A model generated the notes under the pieces. The model was not told where the DNA came from and made no database searches. It was given only the letters and a program-made list of their open reading frames with translations. This document shows, piece after piece, positions 55,190 to 64,000 of a stretch of 64,000 nucleotides of DNA (position 1 is its first letter; every line of letters starts with the position of its first letter). Both the position numbers and the translations under genes were made by a program. The DNA is taken from NCBI RefSeq assembly GCF_000003605.2, contig NW_003125914.1, positions 24,662 through 88,661 of the forward strand. The letters run 5' to 3'. The DNA is from Saccoglossus kowalevskii (Eukaryota; Hemichordata; Enteropneusta; Harrimaniidae).

Positions 55190-58100
55190 TTATTTAAGAG
55201 TCACACCCGGTGCAATCCAACTAACAACTTGTTCTAATTCCAAAGTTTCTTTTCCCATCCGTTCCCGACTGGCGAACGATGACCAAGATGAGTGTGACGT
55301 TTTAACAAATGTCTTTGACCCTGTAAAGAAAACGAAAGATAACTTTTGTTATAAAGATATTTATGTACGACGATATGCGATGAGAATGTCGCGAGACGTC
55401 ATGATCTCGCGAGTTCCACGCACGTCGATCGAACGTATTTTGACCAATGACTCGTGTGCGCACAATCTAATACTCACGAGAACAAATTTCCTGCTCCAAG
55501 CGAGATACAATATAGCCATCGTCTTTTATTTTTAGAACTTCTGGATATGCATCGGTTGATATATCTGGAAAACTGAAAACGTGAGGGATCTTGGCGTTCT
55601 TCAGGATCTTAATCATAGCCTATAAACAATAACAGTGTGATTTATTGGCGTTGAACACCTGTCTAATATTCGTTTTTAAGATTGAAACCCGATCCAGTTT
55701 TTATTTGTAGGCTTTAGAGTGCAGTAGTAAAATAAATATGCACAATAAAATCGGTGTAACCATCGCACAGATCGAAGCGTACTGCAGGAGAGCATACTTG
55801 CATATATTATTATTTCTTTATTCCGCACTATATGGCCACCGGCCTAAAGTACTGTTACATTTCAAAACTTAAATTACACACGGTCGCTTTAAAATTACAA
55901 GATACATGTACTTCAAATCATACTTCCATTTCAGTTTCTCTGTAATGAAAACTCTTAAACAAATATTTACCCAAACTTAGTAAAATATACGAGTTAGTAC
56001 TCTGTAGCAATGCAATGAATTTCATCTTGGTTGGTGGTGAAAAATAATATTTTGGTACGAATTTTTGTCTAAGTGCTTCATATTTTGGACAAACCATAGT
56101 AAAATGATATTCGTCCTCTGTGACCCTGCAACCAAATGGACATAATCTTTGANNNNNNNNNNNNNNNNNNNNNNNNNNNNNNNNNNNNNNNNNNNNNNNN
56201 NNTTAAAATCTCCCCCAATTATTACCTTACAATCATATTTAGTGGAAAAAGTAACCAAATTATTTTCTAACTGATCAAATAAATATGGGTTTATAAAGTT
56301 AGAACCTTCAGGAGGCCTATACACACTTGCCACTATTAAGACTGGGCTTTTCTTATGTTTAATTAGAGACCATACTGAATAACTATCCTTATATATATAT
56401 TCAATATCAAATTGAGCAATATTATTTTGATTAAATAGAATGGATATTCCCCCCGAGGCCCTCCCGAATTTCTTTTCTTTACACCAGCGTTATGTATGGT
56501 TTGAAAATCAAATTGTGAATCAACCCATGTTTCGAGAAGACACACAAAATAAAAGACTTAACATAGTTCAAAAAATCAGGTCTAATAGTTTTCCGTATAA
56601 ACCATTGATATTCTAAAATAACAAATTTGAAATCTGTGGTTTCACACCTAGCAACTGCATTGTCAAAACTCGGGCTTTGACCTCCTTCCTATGGTAGCAA
56701 TGGCGACGAATAATTCAGGCTACGCAGTGGTTTAATGTTCTTCATTACCTCGTCATAAATATACACAGTGTCATCGATTTTAATTTTATCGTACAAAACC
56801 TTAACTGTTTTACCTTCTGTTCTTGCATCCACCACAAATTTACCTAATTTTCGGCGTAGATCTCTGATTTTAGGAGTGAAGTCCTCGCGAATACGGAATT
56901 CTGTTCCTTTTAATTTCACAGCAGCACGTAGAACTTCATCCCTCTGTTTATACCTAAGAAACTTGCCTATTATTGGTTGTGGTCGGCTACGGGCATAAGT
57001 TAAACGGTGAACAATCTGAAATTCTGTGAACCGTGAACTGTGAACCGTCAATATTCAGTTTATCAGTAATAAGTCCACGTAGTAACTCTTCCGCCTGTTC
57101 CTATGTTTCCAAACCACTCTGTGGAATGCCGTGGAAAATTAAATAAAATTGTTCCGTAACATGTGCGCCTTAGTTTTATCACCTGCATTTTCCATTGTGT
57201 CAATGTTATCACTCAATTGTTTATTTTGCTCAATCAGTTCATTTATTTTCTGTCGGTTGTTATCAACGCCAGATTTCAAGGCTCTCATTTCATCAGCAAG
57301 CTTACGAACCACATCATCTAGTGCTGAAATTTGTACTTTCAGTTCCTTTTTAAACCCACGCAATTCCATCATTATATCGGCAAGCGTAAGACTGGACTCA
57401 CCTTCATCCTCGCTGAGTCTTGCATATACTTGCATATAACCAGACGACATTTTTTTTCTTCTTAGTTTGACCAATCAGTCTTGGTTGATTACCAAAGTTT
57501 TGTATAAATTCAAGCCTTAATTTATATTATTATTAGTCGTGGGTTACTGATGCTACTGTTGTGGTTAATCACGGATGACTATATACTGACGTTTGTAGAG
57601 AATATATCGTGGGACTATTTATCACTTCTCAGATATTCTGTGTGGTTTATCAGACCGCATAGAACTCTGGAACTCCTGGAAGTAAGTTCGGTAATACGTA
57701 GAACCATACTCCCGGGGGGTACTAATATTGAAGTGCTATATGTATATGTGCCGCCAAAAAAGGTCCCAAATTCACCATTTCTGTCTGAAAAGGGGTATGT
57801 TATTTTACTCTGTCTGTCTGAAAAGGGGTATTTTTTTCATTATTTCTGTCTAAAAAAGGTTCCATATTTTCCAACAACCAGGGCAATGAAGCTGATTTTT
57901 TTTTTCTTTCTGTAACTTCATTTCGATCGTCAAAGTCCATCTCCGGGAGTCTACCTGCTTTTCCCTTGGTACCATTTATGCTTACTGTCTGGAAAGGGGT
58001 GTCAAATAACCACAGTGTGTCTGAAAAGGGGTAGGCAATTTGAGTGTATTTCTGTCTGATAAGGGGTAGGGGTTACAAACAACCAGCTACACACCCCTGT

Positions 58101-61100
58101 CAGTATTTTTTGCAAGTACCCCCCCGGGACTAAACTCCTAGTGATATTCATTTTCAGTATATTCTGTATGACGTCACGTTATGTATGTGATCCTTAGAGG
58201 TTAATAATTAGAGGTTTACATGAATAACCTCTTTATAATACATGCAAAGACCGAAAACGTTAAAAACAACGTATTCATGTTGTGTGATCGCCACCGTAAA
58301 CGACAGATACGTAATTTGACCCCTTGCGTAATAATATGTTGATTTCGTCATCGTTTACATACATTCAAAATTCAACATAATGTTGATGTTTCACCAACAA
58401 TATTTTCATATACAGTGGTCAATAATAAAGATATTAGCCAGTAGTAAAATGCGCCTAAATGCATTAATTTTTCGCAATTTATTTATAAGTAGGACACTGT
58501 GATGGCAATGAAAGCTCGTTTAACTATATGGTTATTATCAGGAATATTACACTAGATAACTTTTCAGGAAGTAGCAAAACTGGGGTGCAAAAATACTCCT
58601 GCTTTGTCATGGCGGAAAATAGAAACGTGTCAGTTTGCTGATATTCGATAGAAGGGCATTTATTTTTGTGACGTCGAAGGGGATTGGCAAGAGAGGATGC
58701 CGTCCGATCAGGATGAAACGTATCGAAGTCAGTCAGTCAGCCAGTCAGTCAGTCTGTAGCCCATCGTTGAAGTAACAACAATAATTTTACGAACATATGA
58801 AATAATTTCAGCGATTTCTTTACAGAATAATTCTTAACGAAATATAGGAACATCACATAGAAATATACAGTTTCTAAAATTATGTCTATTGAAAACAATT
58901 CAACCGACAACAAATTGGACGTCATTAATTTCTTGCTGGAGTGAGTTCTATGCGTGAATTTATTGCGTTCAAAATTGCTCCATTTTAAATAGTGATTTCT
59001 CGAAATGCATACTTGTCACTGGTAAAAATTATTGAAAACATTTTGAGACATTTTTGAGCAATAGTACTACGGGAAATATCAACGTGCTTCAGCATTCTCT
59101 ATGAATTCCGTAACTTGCTATGAACTGTGGTTACTTTCAACAGATTGCTGGAGTCTGATCAAAAATGTGTCTCAAAAACACTTTGACATCAGTTTTTCCT
59201 CGATTATTTTGTCAGCTTGTGATGATGAGTCAATTTATAACTATCATGTTGGCTACAGGAAAGCATTTTTGGTACAGTTTTACTGAAAAGAATTTTTCCT
59301 TGCTCATGAATATTAATTTATGTAAATGAGACTCTTTTTTCAGCAAATCGTGTCATGCACGTCAGACTGAAGTGTTTTCGTCATCGTCTGCGTTCACTGA
59401 AATGATTCTATAAAATTCTAACAGTACATTGTTTGCTATAAGCACGGAATGTGCTCAATCCGAACATTGAATTGAACGCAAAAACATAACAAGTATCAAG
59501 CAATTACGACGCTTACCACTGAAAAAGAAGGCACAGCAACGTATAAACACGAAATACTACGATCTTTCATCAATTTAAATATATCTTTGGCAGCAACTTC
59601 AGCAGTGCGAGTGATATTATGTATACGATCCATGATCCCACATGGTTTGTTATTTCGACCACATCTGCAATAAAGTCAAACATTTAGTATCTACAATTGA
59701 AACTGTTACAGTATATCCACGCGATCAAAAAGACGAAAGTGATCTAATGTGCATTATCAAATTCTCACTAATTTATTAAATAATTATTTCCGAAGATAAA
59801 AAAAATGTTCTGTTAAACCGATCAAAACATTAGTATTTGTGTATCTAATGTTTATTAAAAGTGTGTTAATACCTAATGTGGATAAAATGAAGATAATTGT
59901 ATGTTATCATGATTTCCAAATATTTGACTGCATCTAAAAGTACATCTAGAATGTTAGACTGTCAATAATTGGGTGAATATAACAAATGTGGACTTGCGAA
60001 GGAATTACAAAGATACATGATTATCACACGCTTGGTGCAGACCTACCCCTTTTCACTCGGACCAAGGATTAGTTTTATGTGTTTCGAGATAAAATGTTCT
60101 TACTTCGCAGTTAGTGAAGTGTTTCATTCACTGAAAAAGTCGTTCCATTAGTAAATGCCACTGAAACCACTCAGTGTAAATATGATGTTGTTGAGCGCAT
60201 GTGAGTGAGCCCGTGATGAGTTGCGCTGATGGATGTAATGGCCACGTGTGTTTAAAATGCAATGGTCGTCGCGTCAGGTATGCACGAGATATGGGTCACA
60301 TAAAAATTGTTAATGGGTGCCAAAGCCAGTGTCATCATATGGTAAACTTGTCAGTGGGTTAACAGTGCCCAGACTGCAAAATAAAGTTTAGCTAAAGGAC
60401 ACTTACGCCTCTCCTGATCTGTTCCTCCAATGCAATGCCATGAAAGGATCACCGTCACAGAGTTTACCAGCCACATCATCGGCCATTTTCATTATATACT
60501 TCGGTGCCCTGAGATGAGAATGCACTTTGTAATACTGTTTTGTAAGAGCAGGGAATTCCCACCTCGTGTCTATACCCGGATCTAATACTCCAAGACATTT
60601 TGTATCAGGCGGATTCAACAGCAGCTCTTCCGCCTGTTGGCTGTTTTCCGGAATATGGGAGGAATCTGGTAACTTGATTCCATACCGTTTTTCTAGTCCA
60701 TCACGTTTAAATTTAAAGCGCTCGAGGTATTCTGGTTTTGTTTTGACACTACCCATTCTGTAATAGGGATGCATTAGTAACCTCTCAACAGTACTGTTAC
60801 AGTCTTTTCTAAATTCGTCGACTAATGCTACATCAACTATTTCACCGAGTGTCTGCATGTCGAATGTCTCGTTGAGAAACCGTATACTCTTTGCGCCAGA
60901 TGTCCAGTGAGTTCCAAACCAGTTTTCGACCACAGTGCGTCCATATGCCAGAGCAAATGCGACTCCTTTAGCGAAAGAACCATATTGTACATTGGGCCCG
61001 TTGTAATCCCAATGTAACGGAAACAGATATCTTCGTGTTTTTTTGGCCGGTGCGTCTATTTTATTATTTTTGTCACTTCCCGGCTGGGATTGTGTATTGT

Positions 61101-64000
61101 GCTTGTCGTTGTTTCCGACAATTTGTTTGTCAGGTTTACCATTTTCAATCTTTTGTCCAACAGAATGACTCTCATTTGCTTTAGAGCTTATGTCCTTGGG
61201 AGTCTTTATTGCATCACCTGGCTTATTTTTTGAGTTTTCTTGTTTACTCGTAGTTTGTTGTTTTATCTGGAAATAATAGTTAGTATGTCAGTACAAATTA
61301 CTTTTAAATCCTGAAAACATTTTGCATCATACGAATTTAATTTTCCTTTCCCACTTATTTCATTGAATTCATAAGAGGGTCTACCAACTACTCTATAAGA
61401 CCTTTTACTAAGCTGCCAACCATTTGTATAGACATTTATTTTTACGCACAGACGAGGTACACCTGCGCATGTATATGTTATGCAATAATTAGTTATATAA
61501 TTCACCGTCATATAAACGATTGAATAAATGGAAAAACCGACAGTGCTTCGTACCAACAACATTAAGAATAGATTTATCTACATATGCCATTATCGAGTCA
61601 CCCCAACAATAAAACTATCGCATTTTATTACAATTGGTTTGAGATGAACAAACTCAAACAAACTGTTTTATGTGGGATGAGTTCAATAACAGTCACGGGA
61701 TTGATCAAACCTATTCCAATGAACATATCACAATTTGTGTAATACAGCAGTATAAAATTGTTGATATCTCTTTACTACGTAAGAGAAATCGTAGGTTCAT
61801 GTAAGCAAATGAGCTTCTGACATCACGCCAAAATACGTCAGCATCTCAATATGTGATTTTGTGTTATATATTTTGAAGGTTTGTTAGGAATGGTAATAAC
61901 TCGAACATTTTTGGTGGTTTAGAATGGTTTGGGTATTTGTACCTTTGAGGATTGTGTAAAACACAGATTGAACATTAGAAAAGCTTCTCAGAAACCGTAA
62001 ATGTATTGGTCTGAAACTAGAGCAATTACTTTACACATCACATAGGATTACGTGTTCATGAATTGTGACCATTTACGCAAATGTGACAAGTCGTTCTACA
62101 ATCTTTTGAATACGCGTTCAAAAGTTGCGATTCTTATACAAGCTGTTTTGTGGATTGTAAGCTGCAACGGGGATATTTGTGATAAATGGGTCAACAAACG
62201 AAAATAATTACACGAGCTCAATGAGATTGATATATATTTGCATGAGATATAGTTGTTCTAGTTTCAGGCATTCGTTTATGCTATTCAGAATGCTATACAA
62301 TATGAAATCACGAACACGGATGTAGTTCCAGCTGATCACGATGTATAAACAATGTTATGGACACGCAGTTGTTCCTATCAATGCCAAACAGCATCTGATA
62401 TAGAAAGCATCATTACAGCGTTGTAGATTGACAAAACACACAATATGACATAACGTCAAGGTTCAAATCAAAACCTACATTAAATGATTCAACATGTGCA
62501 GTGCTGTCATTGCCCGTCTTATTGAATGTCTTGTTCAGCTGTCGATCTGCAACTCCTTGCTTCTTGTCAGGTTTATTATTTTCAATCTTTTGCCCAACTG
62601 AATGACTTTCGTTTGCTTTAATGGTTATGTTCTGTGAATCCTTTATTGATTCTTTATCACTTTTTGAGGTTTCTTGTTTACTCGTCGTTTGTTGTTTTAT
62701 CTGGAAATAAAAGTCAGTAAGTCAGTAAAAATTTCATTTGAATCTGGAAAATATTCCGCATCATGTGTTTCTCATTTGTGAGATCGTTATTATCGCATAT
62801 TGATCACAGTTTATAATCGTCTACCATCCATTTATAATGGCATTGCTCTTTATGCAGGTACGAGATACAGCTGCTAATATAGTAGTTTATGTTTTATAAT
62901 CTGTGACGTAAATATTTGGAATGAGCAGGATAAAACACGAAAATAAGTACACGAGTTCAATGAATGCGATATAATTGTGCATGAGATATATTTGACATTA
63001 GTTGTCCTAGTGCTCTAAAACGGATTCTGAAATGTACGATTGCATTCATTTATCACAAAATATTCACGGTACTATGAGATAATAAATTTACGATGGCTGT
63101 CACACATCCGGGACTGGACGTATATGCTATTCAGAACACTAAACAAAACAAAACACGAGCATGGATTTCAAGCTGATCACGGTGTATGGACAAGGACTGT
63201 GTCAGCTAATGAACGTTCAATTGTTTCTGTGAATACCAAACAGTTCACCATCTGAGCGACTGATACAAAAAGCATCAACAATGCGTTGTACAGCGACAAA
63301 ACACACAATATATGACATAACGTCCATCTATTCACCCTACTATAACATGTAATCAAAACCTACAATAGATGGTCCAACATGTGCAGTGGTGTCATTGTCC
63401 GTCTTATCGAATGTCTTGTTCAGCTGTCGATCTACAACTCCTTGTTTCTTTTGCCCAACTGGACGGCTCTCGTTTGCTTTATGAGATATTTTCTGTGGAT
63501 CCTTTATTGCCTGACCTGGCTTACTTTGTGAGTTTTCTTGTATATTCGTCTTTTGTTGTTTTACCTGAACATGATAGTCAGTATGTCAGTACAAATATAT
63601 TTTAAATACTAAACACACTTTGGGTCGTGTGAATATAATTTGTACTTATTTATTATTCATATCAATTTAAAATGACATATTGTTTTATTATGCATAATGA
63701 TCTCAAAAATTAAAAACTAGTCCTTTCATGTTTTAACCCATGTGTTCATATCTCGAGTAACATTTATAAAGGTCTACCATTTACTCTATAAGTTAAATAG
63801 TTCTTATTGCAGTTTGTACTACTCTGCCATTCATTTCTATTAACATGTCTTTGTACGTAGAGACGGGATACACCGGTCAATAATGTTGTTCTGATACCAT
63901 GTAAATAATAATCACTTTCAAATGTATTCGAAATGATCATATGTGTATATGTCACCAATAACAATCGATTCATATATATATATTGTGCTGTAATTATTCA
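55190..64000 (-). CDS. Gene E: O-fucosyltransferase-like glycosyltransferase with duplicated stem exons, 5' end outside the window
   Basis: Exons seen, minus strand: 63564-63364, 62700-62479, 61266-60407, 59664-59517, 55619-55478, 55320-55190; in frame, at least 567 aa, stop TAA. The anchor exon must lie beyond 64000. The two outer exons and the first 50 or so residues of the 61266 exon are copies of one Lys/Asn/Ser-rich linker (IKQQTTSKQENSKNKPGDA, IKQQTTSKQETSKSDKES, VKQQKTNIQENSQSKPGQA), so the stem is unusually long. The catalytic part has NGPNVQYGSFAKGVAFALAY, RTVVENWFGTHWTSG, TKCLGVLDP, TRWEFPAL and HWRNRSGE. Exon after that: CGRNNKPC and ISCLYVAVPSFSV; then LEQEICS; last SKTFVKTSHSSWSSFASR and WIAPGVTLK. 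AATAAA overlaps the stop (55194-55189). The 3.9-kb intron 59516-55620 carries an L1-like LINE, a MITE and the assembly gap. Confidence 0.85.
55809..57475 (-). mobile_element. L1-like LINE remnant with assembly gap
   Basis: From 57474 downward: an ORF1 start with a coiled coil (ALDDVVRKLADEMRALKS), then an RRM/CTD-like part (RPQPIIGKFLRYKQRDEV, LKGTEFRIREDFTPKIRD) in 57051-56689. An AP endonuclease part follows (CLLETWVDSQ, ASVYRPPEGS, IIGGDF) up to 56203, then 50 N. After the gap comes the ORF2 C-terminus (CPFGCRVTEDEYHFTMVCPK, LGKYLFKSFHYRETEMEV) and a 3' region ending in AATAAAG and AATAATA near 55809. The coding parts show frame breaks (one near 56455 in the endonuclease) so the element looks dead. 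The whole RT domain is absent from the assembled sequence. It lies in an intron of gene E, same strand. Confidence 0.8.
56153..56202. other. Assembly gap (50 N)
   Basis: Run of 50 N. Flanks are the endonuclease (GGDF) and the C-terminal zinc-knuckle region of one LINE ORF2, so the missing DNA is probably the RT domain, about 2-2.5 kb if the element were full length. Confidence 0.95.
57710..58129. mobile_element. MITE with CCCGGGGGGTACT ends and internal TGTCTGAAAAGGGGT repeats
   Basis: About 420 bp with inverted ends TCCCGGGGGGTACT and AGTACCCCCCCGGGA. Inside, TGTCTGAAAAGGGGT or close variants occur about six times (near 57783, 57812, 57846, 57988, 58018, 58053). No coding capacity. It lies about 240 bp upstream of the LINE start, in the same intron of gene E. 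Confidence 0.75.
58727..58757. repeat. (CAGT)n microsatellite
   Basis: Short tetranucleotide run with one variant unit (CAGC). Confidence 0.85.
61270..63900 (-). repeat. Threefold tandem duplication of linker exon plus intron in gene E
   Basis: Three successive units, each with a linker exon start (at 63564, 62700, 61266) preceded on its 5' side by related intron sequence: GTCAGTACAAATT-like sequence next to the acceptor, then a TCTACCA block at about 63774, 62820 and 61380. The intron between the two outer exons and the following intron share blocks such as CAAGCTGATCAC, CAAAACACACAATAT and GACATAACGTC. Unit size is roughly 0.9-1.4 kb. Confidence 0.75.

Noticed and set aside
55375-55477. 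Possible third copy of MITE family 2 in the short intron of gene E
   Set aside because: Only short CG-rich words (ATCTCGCGAG, ATCGAACGT) agree, not a collinear alignment.

Overview
The window reads as nuclear DNA of an invertebrate animal. The genes have introns with GT/AG borders, the intergenic space is AT-rich and full of decayed LINEs, mariner elements and MITEs, and the proteins carry metazoan secretory-pathway features. I cannot fix the species; the repeat types and gene families fit a marine invertebrate such as a hemichordate, cephalochordate or lophotrochozoan. There is one assembly gap (50 N at 56153-56202).

Left part (1-13 kb, plus strand): two tandem paralogous genes for cell-surface leucine-rich-repeat proteins, each 549 aa. 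Each has a non-coding first exon behind a related promoter containing GTCACGTGAC, one intron of 2.5-3 kb, and a single coding exon (signal peptide, LRRNT, about 16 LRRs, LRRCT, transmembrane segment, very short basic tail). A decayed LRRCT piece in the intron of the second gene shows there was once a third copy.

Rest of the window (13.8-64 kb, minus strand): five tandem copies (called A-E here, left to right) of one glycosyltransferase-like family. I rebuilt them by hand from exons and splice sites. Genes A-D have five exons with identical intron phases (0, 2, 0, 1). E shares the last four exons, has extra stem exons, and runs off the right edge. Every model stays in frame to its stop: A 464 aa, B 477 aa, C 505 aa, D 503 aa, E at least 567 aa. 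The proteins look like type II Golgi enzymes with an N-terminal membrane anchor, a sequon-rich stem and a catalytic region whose landmarks resemble peptide-O-fucosyltransferases (POFUT1/2, GT-B fold): an NGPNxQY segment near the start, an invariant HWRN(R/K)(S/T)GE motif, and a C-terminal SSWSxFAxR segment. D and E are closest to each other; A is the most divergent. E has gained stem length by tandem duplication of a linker exon.

The space between and inside these genes holds two broken mariner transposons, three LINE remnants (L1-like with ORF1, endonuclease and a gap; an RTE-like 3' end; a CR1/jockey-like RT piece), several MITE families, a 44-bp minisatellite, a 166-bp AAAT tract, and a 672-bp insertion flanked by 14-bp direct repeats. 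No bacterial-type operons, CRISPR arrays or intact RNA genes were seen.

How the genes work together is inference: the LRR proteins are plausible surface recognition or adhesion molecules, and the A-E enzymes plausibly modify secreted or surface glycoproteins. Nothing in the sequence directly links the two families.
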